Part shown: positions 10,101 through 25,733 of the stretch, in pieces | How the letters are laid out: each line of letters begins with the position of its first letter | How positions within the stretch are numbered: position 1 is the first letter of the stretch | NCBI GenBank assembly: GCA_037962975.1 | Contig: CM075669.1 | Coordinates: 114,840,501 to 114,904,500, forward strand | Length of the DNA: 64,000 nucleotides | Direction of reading: 5' to 3' | From: Clitoria ternatea | Taxonomy: Eukaryota; Streptophyta; Magnoliopsida; Fabales; Fabaceae | Position numbers and translations under genes: made by a program | The notes under the pieces: model-generated | The model's database searches: none | The model's input: only the letters and a program-made list of their open reading frames with translations | What the model was told of the DNA's origin: nothing

Positions 10101-11412
10101 CACTACTATAAGAACTGTTCTCACCTTAGCCCTTCATCATAATTGGCATATTAAACAGGTTGATATAAATAATGCTTTTCTGAATGGTGACTTAGAAGAA
10201 ACTGTGTTCATGATGCAGCCTCCAGGATATGAAAGAGGTGATAGTCAAAAAGTCTGCAAACTCAATAAGGCTCTGTATGGACTTAAGCAAGCTCCGAGAG
10301 CATGGTTTCAAAAGCTCCATGGCTACCTTACTACACATGGGTTCACCTCTGCAAAAAGTGATACTTCTTTGTTTATCAAAATCTCCTCAAATGTAACTCT
10401 TCTAGTGCTTGTATATGTAGATGATATTATTCTTACAAGCAACTGTCAAACCACTCTAAATCAGTTTATCTCTAATCTCAATCATGCATTTCCTCTCAAA
10501 GATCTGGGAACTCTTAACTACTTCCTTGGAATTCAAGTCAAGGCTTCTGTCTCAGGTAACTTGCATCTTTCCCAAACCAAGTATGTCTCAGACCTGCTAC
10601 ATAGAGCCAATATGGCTACAGCAAAACCCATGACTACACCTGTGACTGCAGGACAGAAACTGTCCAACCAAGATCCTGACCTTTTTGATAATCCTCAGCT
10701 GTACCGGTCAGTGGTTGGAGCACTTCAATATGTCACCATCACCAGGCTAGAAATTGCTTATGCTGTTAACAAAGTTTGCCAATTCATGCATACTCCAAAA
10801 GTCTCTCATTGGAAAGCTGCCAAGAGAATTCTGCGATATTTAAAGGGATCCATTAATGATGGATTGCTGTTGGCCAAGTCCCCTGATCTCTCTCTCACAG
10901 CTTTCTGTGATGCAGACTGGGGTTCAGATATTGATGATAGAAAATCCACTACAGGGTTTTGTGTTTATCTAGGCTCTAATCTAGTAGCGTGGTCCTCCAA
11001 GAAGCAAGCTGTAGTGTCCAGGTCAACCACAGAAGCAGAATATAGGAGTTTGGCAGCTGTAACCATGGAAATCACTTGGATCCAGTCCTTACTTAAAGAA
11101 CTCCATATCACAATTCCTTCAACTCCAACTGTTTATTGTGATAACCTGAGTACAGTTCACTTGTCCTCCAATCCAGTGTTGCACTCTAGAACAAAGCATG
11201 TTGAACTTGATTTATACTTTGTCAGAGACAAGGTCACTGCCAAGCAACTAGTTGTTCAACACATTCCTGCCTCAAATCAAACAGCAGATGTTCTTACTAA
11301 ACCAATCCCTCAACACATGTTTCAGACCTGTAAATTCAAACTCAGAGTTATGCCTTACATACCCCTGAGTTTGAGGGGGAATGAAGAGAGTAGAGAGGTT
11401 GTTAAGAGTTAG
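7156..11412 (+). CDS. Ty1/copia Gag-Pol polyprotein, intact (1418 aa)
   Basis: One frame encodes all retrotransposon functions. Gag occupies about residues 1-290 and ends with the zinc knuckle C269-C272-H277-C282 (CQVCGKIGHTALNC). The protease motif is DSGA at 334-337. Integrase follows: the GAG-pre-integrase block (LWHNRLGHANSQIV, CKACALGKS), then the core with FSDVWGP, LQTDNGKEF and NGLAERRHRH supplying the D, D and E. Reverse transcriptase holds KWVFKLKRNPDGS.NKYKAR and the catalytic YVDD near residue 1087. RNase H holds DADWGSDIDDRKSTTGF and STTEAEY. No stop or frameshift is present. The ATG at 7156 is the first after the primer site. The stop TAG (11410-11412) lies 31 bp inside the 3' LTR, so the last ten residues are LTR-encoded. 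The product would form virus-like particles in the cytoplasm and integrate in the nucleus. Confidence 0.96.
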   Translation: MSSQTGVTQIVMQPLTVPVSIKLDDENFLTWKQQALGTIKGYKLAKYISEDELGGMPKKYLTEEDEAQKVINPEFINWEQQDQLLLTWLLASMSTNLHTRMVGCEFSFQIWKNVMAYFAMTTTAKVSQLRIQLKNIKKAGDSMNKYVLAVKKIADTLAAIGYPINRSEHIQILLDGLSEEYDPIVTSIISRTDPYTIAEIESLLIIVEERIERHKKIESHPVTVQANMVHHQNNFKTEKGSYRGGRHSYYRGRGRFNYRGRFQNNKPQCQVCGKIGHTALNCYHRYDSQFKESTSHSSVFSNNNSDFNPVSSAVPANTINSYTESFYDPAWYPDSGATAHVTPDAGNLFRLSEYTGDKCVRMANGKPSHIKHVGSSVFVSPFNHKPLYIQNLLHVPQINKNLLSVSKFSRDNNVYFEFHADKCLVKCQDTNQVVLQGKSKDGLYSFDPVDFCSSSSGSRIETSTRQIFQCNSIQSNENNSDSLYLLWHNRLGHANSQIVNKVLKNCNVIFPLHKSSNICKACALGKSHNLPFSESKTVYTKPLQLIFSDVWGPSPITANNGSRYYVHFTDAYSKYSWFYLIETKSQTANCFIHFKSLVENQLNQKIKVLQTDNGKEFTVLSKFLADNGIHHRMSCPYTHQQNGLAERRHRHITEMGLSLLANAHMPLKFWGEAFTTAAYIINRLPSPNLDNKSPFEILTGKVPTYSDLRVFGSACYPCLRAYNKHKLDFRSEQCIFIGYSSNHKGYICLAPNGKSYISRHVRFDETVYPFQSGPFLCNSPKLVRDNTQVVPVIPVMTTSNRFEVLTEQIEQAEAPDQISTPAHTFMPNTTVPTDDNSRASPVKSVPTQEPRSGGISPTNTRNMHSMQTRSKNGIYKPKVLMIETVKHTESEESEPTSVEAALLSSNWKKAMDQEYQALLQTNTWSLVPKPQDTNIVGCKWVFKLKRNPDGSINKYKARLVAKGFNQKEGFDYSETFSPVVKPTTIRTVLTLALHHNWHIKQVDINNAFLNGDLEETVFMMQPPGYERGDSQKVCKLNKALYGLKQAPRAWFQKLHGYLTTHGFTSAKSDTSLFIKISSNVTLLVLVYVDDIILTSNCQTTLNQFISNLNHAFPLKDLGTLNYFLGIQVKASVSGNLHLSQTKYVSDLLHRANMATAKPMTTPVTAGQKLSNQDPDLFDNPQLYRSVVGALQYVTITRLEIAYAVNKVCQFMHTPKVSHWKAAKRILRYLKGSINDGLLLAKSPDLSLTAFCDADWGSDIDDRKSTTGFCVYLGSNLVAWSSKKQAVVSRSTTEAEYRSLAAVTMEITWIQSLLKELHITIPSTPTVYCDNLSTVHLSSNPVLHSRTKHVELDLYFVRDKVTAKQLVVQHIPASNQTADVLTKPIPQHMFQTCKFKLRVMPYIPLSLRGNEESREVVKS
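11372..11381 (+). promoter_or_regulatory. Polypurine tract of copia#1
   Basis: TGAGGGGGAA directly precedes the 3' LTR at 11382. This is the usual place for the plus-strand primer. It lies inside the coding frame (LRGN). Confidence 0.85.
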
Positions 11413-11597
11413 TTAGCAGTTAGAATTTGTTGTAACTAAGTATGGTTAGACATTTGCCCAATCTCTCCTGACCACTTGGCTATATAATCATGTATATGCT
11501 GTCCTCTAAATAACACATAGAAATTCCTTTCTTCTAATGCTGTTACTCTCCTTCAACCTATAGCTTTTCTTGCCTTAGCAGATCTGAGATACCTTTA
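11382..11597 (+). repeat. Copia#1 3' LTR
   Basis: It appears base-for-base identical to 6916-7131, followed by the TSD AGGTG. It contributes the stop codon of the polyprotein. Confidence 0.95.
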
Positions 11598-11602
11598 AGG
11601 TG

Positions 11603-12542
11603 AAATAAGCAACTGCTGAACGTGTTTTCACCAAATCAGTTTAGTATATATAGAGTGAAATTTAAGATAGAGAAAAAGAGCAGGGCTATACACGCCTTGT
11701 TGCAGCATATTAATTAACCAGAAAAAGCTACAGCCAGTTACAGCTACTGTGGTGTGTTTTGTGCATATTGCATGGATCCGTAACTGAAGGAGCCTGGGAC
11801 TCAGTTCTCTGATGATAAACAGAGAGGGACACGCTAAGACAGTGGTGTATGAGTTCGTATATATTCTTTCGTTATCATCAGAATTAAATGCAAAAAACAA
11901 AACAAAATAAAATAATAATAATAACCAAATATATAGAATAACAATAATAAACAGCCATTGAAGTACCCCCGGTTTCAATTAACAACAGTCCAAAAATCCA
12001 CCTCAGGTCCCTATGATGTTGAGGGAAACGGAAAACTTATCACACCGACCCCTTTTCAAGCAATGAAGCACGAGAGAAATGCTATGATATGTAAAGACAA
12101 ATCTCCAGTTCATCAAATTGATCAATACCAACTTTAATTAAATTTATTAATTCGGAAATTTTAATAATTTCAGCCCGATTTTGATTTTCCTGCAGATACT
12201 TAATTATTTGCATCTATAATTAATTAATAACGAGCGTGGATGCACATAAGGTAGCAACATCTAACATTTAATATTGATTGAAAATTGAGACAATTACATT
12301 GTTTAACATCTTGTTCAAATTGATGAGTATATGAAGACATATATGATGAATTTAAGGACAAAACACTATGATATCCTAATTCTTAAAGTAATTTATCCCT
12401 TTTGTTACATATTTTTTTTTGATTTAAACACAATATAAATTAAGACGCCACTAATTAACACATACCTGAAAGGGGTTTTAAAGAGAACTGGCCTAGCCAT
12501 TAATTAATCTCTTCCCTTTTATAAAGGAAAATTAAGCTCTAT
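11603..12542. other. Spacer between copia#1 and the Dof 3' end
   Basis: AT-rich; it presumably includes the Dof 3' UTR next to 12543. A minus-strand frame at 11628-11978 is hydrophobic and low-complexity with no recognisable motif, and I do not call it. No RNA gene or further repeat was seen. Confidence 0.5.
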
Positions 12543-13664
12543 CTAGGGCAAAGCACTATATGGTTGCTGCAAATCACTCCAAGCATTGACACCATTAGCC
12601 CAATTGTTGTTCCCATTGGCTCCACTATTGGTGGTTATTGTTGTTGGAGTCATCACTGGGGAATAAGAATTCCCAAAGAACCATTCTGTTTGAGTCTCTC
12701 CATGACTTGACCCTTCTCTTACGGAACTGACAGCTGGCAAATTCTCTGCCTTCGAAACCTCAATGTTCTGAAACAAAACCGGTTGCAACTTCTGTGTCTG
12801 GTTCTCAAGGCCATTATTGTTGTTGTTGCTATTACGATGGTCATTATTGTTATTAACCGGTGCAGCAGAACCAGAAAGTGAAACGTTGCTATCAACTTTC
12901 TGGTTGTCCACAGAACCAAACATAATGGCCAATCGTTGCTGCTGAAGCTTCAAGTGCAGGTCCTGGTTTATATTGCTCAATGACTCAATTGAAGAAGCAA
13001 GGTTAACGCTGCTTCCTTGAACGTTCAATGCAGCGTTGAGAAAACTTGGTGTTGAAGAAGGTAAAGGGTAGTTTAGACCAATCAAAGAATTACTTGAAGG
13101 GTCAAGCTGGAAACCGGGTAAAGGAGTTGTTGTGGCTGAAACTGAAACATCTCCAAAAGAAGAGAACTGGTTATTGTAGTTACATAAACCAGTGATGGGG
13201 GTTAGAGGGTGGTGGTTTTGAAGCCTTGAAGGAAAGGGTAACGGTAACCCACCGAGTTGAAATTCAACTGAAGTTGAAAGGCCTTGAAGGAACCTTAAGC
13301 CACCACCGAGCTCTGAGGAAGAGACAGAGTCACAAGAGAGTCTTGATGTAGATGATGGTGGTGTTGAAGTTTTGATTTTTTTGTTTTTCCTGCAACCTCC
13401 ACCAATCGGGACATTACGCAAGGCTCCACCGTTTGTCCAGTACCTTCGGCAAGTTTTGCAGAAATGCCTTGGTTGGGTGAGGCTGTAGTTGTTGTAGTAA
13501 CAGAATTTTGTGTTTGGTGAGTCACATCTTGGGCACTTTAGGCCATGTTCTGGTGCTGGCCTTATTTTGGTGGATTTACTGGCACCTGAAGAGCCTTGAG
13601 TGATCTCTTGTGGGTCTTCTGTTGTTGTTGTTTGTGGTGGTGGTGGTGGTTTTGCTGGCATCAT
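12543..13664 (-). CDS. Dof-type zinc finger transcription factor
   Basis: Dof proteins are plant-specific nuclear regulators that bind AAAG-containing DNA. This 373-residue frame starts MMPAKPPPPPQ. The Dof domain spans about residues 42-96, with zinc ligands C44, C47, C69 and C72 in the exact CX2CX21CX2C spacing, then RRYWTNGGALRNVPIGGGCR and the basic RKNKKIK tail. The rest is low-complexity: Ser-rich after the finger, an Asn-rich stretch near residues 270-285, and a Trp-containing tail (NNWANGVNAWSDLQQ) typical of Dof activation regions. Length and single coding exon are normal for the family. The start is chosen because no earlier in-frame ATG precedes it and MMPAKPPP leads directly to the domain. 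It is intact and is the only clear host gene in the window. I cannot assign an Arabidopsis orthologue from memory. Confidence 0.95.
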   Translation of the reverse strand: MMPAKPPPPPQTTTTEDPQEITQGSSGASKSTKIRPAPEHGLKCPRCDSPNTKFCYYNNYSLTQPRHFCKTCRRYWTNGGALRNVPIGGGCRKNKKIKTSTPPSSTSRLSCDSVSSSELGGGLRFLQGLSTSVEFQLGGLPLPFPSRLQNHHPLTPITGLCNYNNQFSSFGDVSVSATTTPLPGFQLDPSSNSLIGLNYPLPSSTPSFLNAALNVQGSSVNLASSIESLSNINQDLHLKLQQQRLAIMFGSVDNQKVDSNVSLSGSAAPVNNNNDHRNSNNNNNGLENQTQKLQPVLFQNIEVSKAENLPAVSSVREGSSHGETQTEWFFGNSYSPVMTPTTITTNSGANGNNNWANGVNAWSDLQQPYSALP

Positions 13665-13928
13665 TGAGAGGGAAAAGAGGTGGGTGAGAGGGTGGGAAAA
13701 TGGTTAATTAATTGAATGAGTTTGGAGGGGTAAGATACTGGCCAATTGAATGGTTTCATGCATGGTGGAAAAGGAAAATGGAGGGTGGTGTTGAATGTTG
13801 ATGATAATGGGTGCTTATTGTGAATGTGATCCTCATCAAAGATGGTGATTTTGAGAGAGAAATTGGTAAAAATGATTTATGCATATATGAGGTGGGCTAA
13901 CAGGTCCTTTTCAGATAAAGAAAGCCAT

Positions 13929-13948
13929 GTATATATACCCTTATATAC
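13929..13948 (-). promoter_or_regulatory. Candidate TATA box of the Dof gene
   Basis: Read on the minus strand, GTATATAAGGGTATATATAC places a TATATAA about 280 bp upstream of the ATG. Another upstream stretch (about 14030-14040) is CT-rich on the sense strand, as in many plant 5' leaders. No transcript is available to confirm the start site. Confidence 0.45.
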
Positions 13949-14092
13949 TCATGTAACATTGAAGAGACAGATTTCACTAGAAAAAGGACCATATATACTA
14001 AATGGAAGAAGAATGTGAGTGAGTATGTGTGAGAGAGAGAACGTGAATGAGAAGCGTAGATGATCCAAAACTGCTGTGCCATCAACTGTACC

Positions 14093-19993
<5,901 letters not shown>

Positions 19994-20022
19994 TTTATTA
20001 TTATTATTATTATTATTATTAC

Positions 20023-20058
<36 letters not shown>

Positions 20059-20060
20059 TA

Positions 20061-20555
<495 letters not shown>

Positions 20556-20715
20556 CCTATTACCTTTCGTTTAATATTTACATATTTTCCCAAATGTATA
20601 AAAAGGGTCTAGAAGCCCCCTTTTATAATTAAGTGACACATTTTAAAGCTAATAAACCATAATCCCTAGGGTAATTCTCTAGGTTTTCTGTGCATTCGTA
20701 GCTTTATTATGAACA
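20556..20715 (+). repeat. Right part of the Tat#2 5' LTR
   Basis: TATA-like GTATAAAAAGG lies at about 20597. Then AAGTGACACATTTTAAAGC, AATCCCTAGGGTAATTCTCT and the end GAACA at 20711-20715 match the Tat#1 3' LTR end. The duplicated 139-bp units immediately upstream are probably LTR too. Confidence 0.7.
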
Positions 20716-20737
20716 TTTTGGCGCCCACTGTGGGACC
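20716..20737 (+). promoter_or_regulatory. Tat#2 primer-site region
   Basis: TTTTGGCGCCCACTGTGGG follows the LTR end. TTGGCGCCCAC(C/T)GTGGGG-type sequence is characteristic just after the 5' LTR in plant Tat elements. The pairing tRNA is not established from the sequence. Confidence 0.65.
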
Positions 20738-21119
20738 CGGTGAAACGGTTCCCACTCATAAATCCTAAACCCAAGAAAAACAGCAATGGTAACGACTCGG
20801 AGCAACCACAGCCGTTGCGAAGAGGGCAACGCTCAACCACCACCGTAGGATAAGGATGATCAGACATAAAAGCTTATGAGTATTGTAGAAACGTTGTAAC
20901 GTATGGTGGAAGACTTACGAAGGGAAAATGAAGATCTACGTGTCCGTCGGATGGACGAATAAGAAGCCTCGAGCTATCATAACACCTAAACCACTAGGTA
21001 GGGGGCAGGTAGTCGTGATACGTGATCAACAAAATGAACGGAAAAACCTGACTCCTTGAACTCGTATACTGCCCATCCATTCATTGAGGAAATCATGATG
21101 GCTCTAACCCCCCCCAAAT

Positions 21120-21640
21120 TACAAGCCACCCGCAATGGAAAAATACGATGGAAGAGGAGACTCAGAGGAACATCTTATGATGTTCATTACAACCATGCTG
21201 ATTACAACATCTTATGATGCTTTGCAGGACGTTCCCAATCATATTAACCAAGTCTACATTGCGTTGGTTCTGCCACATTCCTTCTAGGAGCATAGCGAGT
21301 TTTTCAGAATTGATAGAGAAATTCCTTAGCTAGTCTACCGCCTGCTGGGCGATACAGTAGACCTTACACAACCTGGTGAGTATTTGAGACAACTTCAGGA
21401 TGAGACTCTCAAGCAATACGTGGCTTGTTTTAATGAGAAACCCATCCAGATACGTGACCTTAGTTCGGAGGTTGCTCTACATGCAATCCAAACTGGCCTA
21501 CGCCCGAGTAAGGTCTCTAATTCCTTAGCTAAAAAACCACCCATAGACATAGATGATTTCAGGTAAAGAGTCACACGATACATCAACATGGAGGAATGTG
21601 AAGCTGGACAGGTAGGACAGGCTGAATAGAGCATAACCCG
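21120..21640 (+). pseudogene. Tat#2 gag remnant
   Basis: EKYDGRGDSEEHLMMF (from about 21139) matches the start of the Tat gag core. Further on, QLQDETLKQYVACFNEK leads to a GLRPSKVSNSLAKKPP block, typical of the gag (retrotrans_gag) domain. Internal stops include TAG near 21328 and TAA after DDFR (about 21564). Gag would form the particle shell; this copy is dead. Confidence 0.7.
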
Positions 21641-22079
21641 AGGAGAGCCATGGAGAAGAAGCTCTAGACCGAACAAGAAAGGGTCCTAAAGGTTCAGACA
21701 TAATAAAATTTTATGAATTTCATCGCACCTCTAGACACGAGATAGAAGACTGTTGGTCCCTCAGAAACTAGATTGAACACCTGATCCGCCAAAGGCACTT
21801 GGGAGGATTCATAGACCCCAGAAGTGAAGCACCACAAGAAGCTACACGGAAAAGGGAGAGGGAGTTCCCAAATCAAGTGGACCTGCAGACACGAGGCCTT
21901 ACGTTCCTGTCGTGTAAACCAGATGACAAAAAGGATGATGGAAAAATGATCATTCATACCATCTCAGGAGGGTTCCCCGGGAGCCTGGCAGGTACTCGGT
22001 GAGGGGTGGGGAAAATAAACGCCTTGTAGAGTTGCCACATTGTAGAGGTCATTGCATTTAACAGTTCAGATCTTCCTAA

Positions 22080-22290
22080 AGGAGACCCAAACAAAGATGA
22101 GTCAATGGTGGTGACCTTGGAGATAGTCGAATGCATCATGGAGAGAGTGTTGGTGGACCAGGGAAGCTTCGTAGACATCTTACACTGTAAAGCATACCAG
22201 AAACTCCAATTACAGACCAGTTGGCTCAAAAGGTACAATAGTGTATTGCTTAGCTTCACAAGTGATTATGTGCAGGTACGTTGAGTTAAA
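22080..22290 (+). pseudogene. Tat#2 protease remnant
   Basis: ERVLVDQGSFVDILHCKAYQ (about 22141-22200) matches the VLVDQGSSADI-type aspartic protease motif of Tat elements, in which D-Q-G replaces the usual D-S/T-G. Flanking frames are interrupted, for example by stops near 21628 and 22002. Confidence 0.65.
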
Positions 22291-22637
22291 ATTATCTTCA
22301 GAGCGGGAGGGGACAACTGAGTAATAATGGTGAAGTACTTGGTGGTAGACTTTCCCACCTCGTATAATGCACTCCTGGGTCACCTATCTTTGAACACCCA
22401 GGGAGCGATCGTTTCCACCTTGCAATTGACCATGGAGTTCTCGCTTGGTGACAGACAAGTTGGAGTAGTGCGTGCAGACCCAGAGATCACGCAAGAGTGC
22501 TACCACAAAGCCTACGGCCTAGGGACTTCATAGGGAAGATGACATGGAAACATGCTTCATTCACTGAGGAAATAAACAACATGAACCCTCCAACCAGTAG
22601 AATCTCTGAAGCTGGTTTAACTTGGTTCAAGCCCGAG

Positions 22638-25000
22638 TCAATATATTTGGATCAACATAGTATTGGACCCGACTTTAGAAGAATCCTTGGTTAGTCTACT
22701 GAAGGCTAACGCAAACCTCTTTGCATGGAGCCCTGTTGACATGCCTGACATTGATCCATAAGTTATATGCCACTCGTTCAACATAGACCCCGAGGCCCGG
22801 CCCATGACACAGAAGCATAGAAAGCTAGGGCCAGATAAGAGAGCAGCTATCAAGGAAGAGACCGATAAGCTAGTGGCAGCAAACTTCATCCAGGAAGTAA
22901 AATACCTGACCTGGTTATTTAATGTCGTTATGGTGAAGAATGCGAGTGGTAAGAAAGGATGTGCATAGACTTCATAGATTTAAACAAGGTATGTCCTAAA
23001 GACCCTTATCCTTTACCTAGCATTGACCGTTTGGTAGATGGCACTTCAGGGTACCAAATTCTGAGCTTCATGGATAGCTACTTGGGTATAACCAGATATG
23101 AATGGACCCGAGTAATGAAGAGAAGATGACCTTCATAACAACAGGGGCAAATTTTGTTGGTGAATGCACTACGAGCTATTAATGTATCAATTTTAACTTA
23201 TTAATAAATAAGTATTTTCAGTTTTAAGATTGTTTTAAAACTATTTATCCTGGAATAATAGGTCATATGAGAATTATTCCTAAATCATCCCTAATCAAGT
23301 ATTTACATGGGGACATGTAAATACATTAAGACTAGTGTGTAAATGTACTGATGATTTGATCTTACAAATCATGGATATATATGATATCAAGTTTCCACAC
23401 GGGTACACATTAAGAGTAATGTTGTACTGGACAGACCCACCATAAGAACGTTGCATGGATCGTTATATGAGTGTCATAAATGGTTCTCAATATGATAATG
23501 GTTTATAGTCCTTTGACCTGAAGTCACTACGATTCCTACATAAGGAGTTTTTTATTTTAATACAATTAAACGTCATCTGTAATAAGATGACTAAAAGATT
23601 ACGATTAGGAAATGGACAAATTACACAGAGGGATATGAGTGATGTAGATGAGATTTGTCTCTCCTATGGCCATGCTAGGACGAATAAATATTAGATATTT
23701 ATTCTGTAAAGTGTACTTTGGTATCAAGTAAAATGAATTGGATCATACAAGGATGACGATGACCATGCCTTGGGCCCAATTAGATATCGTGACAAAAGGA
23801 ATAAATATATAAAATAATTATCACTTATAGGTCATGTCGATGATAAATAATATTTGGACTTAATGACGTATTGCTAGATGCCACTCTTATTTTATATTAA
23901 TAATAAAATAGTTTATTATTAATATAACCGAATATTTTACCTATAAGGGTCATACATATAGAGTAAGCCTACCAGAGAATAGTTTTATTTTAATTGGACT
24001 AAAAAAATAAAACTATTGGGCCTAACTCATTTAGAATGAGTCAGGAGCCCAATGTTTAATGAGAACTCATTAGGTTAAGACCTAAGCCTATATATAGTGC
24101 ATGAGATGCTCATAGGCTGTTGCTCAGAAATTAGATTACTCTCTGAACTTCTATACTAACATTCAGAATTTTAGATTCTGGAGGGAGTGCTCATGTGGAC
24201 TCCTAAGGACGCAGTTGCAATTGCTTCGATTGAGGAACTCGTGTCGCGTCTACAAGAGGTTAACCCTAAAACAAAATTTTAAATTTTATATGTAATGCCT
24301 TTAAACACTCGTTTTGTAATTCTTTTTGGGAATCCTTGTATTTTTGCTGCCTGACCCTGAGGGATTCCCTAACAAATTTCTCCTATAAAGTTATGCTATT
24401 TGGATTGAAGAACGCATGAGTAACTTACTAGCGATTGGTAGACAAAGTTTTTGCCAAACAAATTGGTAGAAACATAGAGGTCTGTATAAATGACATGGTG
24501 GTGAAAACCTGGGAGGCACAAAATCACACATCAGACTTAGAAGAGACATTTACCGAGCTACAAAAACATAATATGTACCTCAACCCCGAGAAGTGTTCTT
24601 TCAGGGTCCAAGGAGGAAAATTTTTGGATACATGTTAACACACAGGGGGATAGAAGCAAACCCTAACCAGTATTGTGCCATATTGGAGATGAGAAGTCCC
24701 TAGAACATTAAAGAGGTGCAATGTATTATAGGGAGAATTGCTGCCTTAGACCGTTTCCTTTCCAAGTTTATTGAGAAGTTGATGCCCTTTTACAAATTTC
24801 TGAAGAAGATTGACACATTCGCCTAGACCAAGGAATACGAAAAGGCCTTTCAAAACTTAAAGGCCTACTTAACATCCCCCTATTTGAACCAAATCAAGTT
24901 CGGGGGAAAATTTATATTATATTTGGTAGCTGGAGAACACGTTGTTAGCTTAGCCCTTGTCTAAGAAGAAGGTCCCATCCAACGCTTGATATATTTCACC
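22638..25000 (+). pseudogene. Tat#2 reverse transcriptase remnant, split by a solo LTR
   Basis: The first half (22638-23154) contains ANLFAWSPVDMPDIDP, a TDKLVAANFIQEV stretch and VCPKDPYPLPSIDRLVDGTSG, then MTFITTGANF just before the insertion. The second half (from 24380) resumes at once with SYKVMLFGLKNA, then LVDKVFAKQIGRNIEVCIND and MVVKT. The catalytic YVDD box has decayed to CIND, so the first catalytic aspartate is Asn. Many stops (such as TAG at about 22968) confirm a pseudogene. Confidence 0.8.
23155..24374 (+). mobile_element. Solo LTR, 1220 bp, TSD AATTT
   Basis: It starts TGTTGGTGAATGC and ends CCCTAACA (TG...CA). The TSD AATTT lies at 23150-23154 and 24375-24379. Removing the element and one TSD restores the RT frame of Tat#2. 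A TATA-like CCTATATATAG lies near 24088. No coding region or primer site is inside. A diverged inverted copy lies at 45319-46575. The parent family is not identified. Confidence 0.9.
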
Positions 25001-25295
25001 AGCAAAACTCTACATGGGGCTAAGACGCAGTACCCGAGGATGGAAAATTTTGCATATAGTTTGGTGATAGTTGCATGGAGGCTGTGACCTTATTTCCATA
25101 GCCACTAGGTCATAGTCAAAACTGATCAACCACTCAGCAAGATACTTCAAAAGCTGGAACTTGTAAGGAGGATGGTGGCATAAGCGGTTGAGCTCTCGGA
25201 GTATGCAATTTGTTATGAACCACGAGGTCCTATCAAGGCGCAGGTCCTGACAGATTTTTTGGTAGAGCTTGGAGATGATCAAAAGGCATATGACG

Positions 25296-25571
25296 TGGAG
25301 CATGCTCTATGGACTCTCTCGGTGGACGGGTCGTCCAATGTCAAAGGAAGCAGAGCTAGGATTATACTTGAATCCCCCTACCAGACTGGTAGTAGAAGAA
25401 TCTCTAAGGTTCATATTCAAAGTCAGTAACAATCAAGCAGATTATGAGGCGTTAATTGCAGGTCTATGGACAGTACTTGACCTGGGTGCTAGGTGCATAC
25501 AGGTAAAAATTGATTCTCAGCTGGTGGCGTGGCAAGTGGATGGGTCCTACCAAGTGAAGGATCCCACCCTG
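25296..25571 (+). pseudogene. Tat#2 second (archaeal-type) RNase H remnant
   Basis: WTLSVDGSSNVKGS appears in one frame. ESLRFIFKVSNNQADYEALI and then DSQLVAWQVDGSYQVKDPTL appear in another. Plant Tat elements are known to carry an extra archaeal-like RNase H with DGSSN, NN.A.YEALI and DSQLV motifs. The frame breaks exactly at the CCCTG target site of the outer LTR and resumes at 38808. Confidence 0.65.
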
Positions 25572-25733
25572 TGTAACATCCTGTGTATTTCCATATTTAA
25601 AAGGAATAAATCATGATGCAATTAAGTTTAAATTATAAGGAATGGGAAAGATACGGTGAATCGATGGTTTAAAAATGAAATTTTAGGGAAATGATGAAAT
25701 ATGTCTGACGCGTAGCGTAGGAGTGGCGCGTAG

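Larger units (their letters stand above)
6916..11597 (+). mobile_element. Intact Ty1/copia retrotransposon with identical LTRs
   Basis: 5' LTR 6916-7131 and 3' LTR 11382-11597 are both 216 bp, and I found no difference between them by eye. The TSD is AGGTG (6911-6915 and 11598-11602). A tRNA-iMet-type primer site abuts the 5' LTR and a purine tract abuts the 3' LTR. One uninterrupted gag-pol frame fills the interior. Total length is 4682 bp. Everything needed for transposition appears present, so this looks like a very recent and possibly active copy. The LTR ends are TG...TA rather than TG...CA. The short LTRs suit the Ale/Ivana-type part of the copia tree, but I cannot settle the lineage. 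Confidence 0.95.

Noticed and set aside
11628..11978. 116-codon hydrophobic frame on the minus strand beside the Dof gene
   Set aside because: Low-complexity AT-rich translation with no motif; more likely spacer or 3' untranslated sequence.
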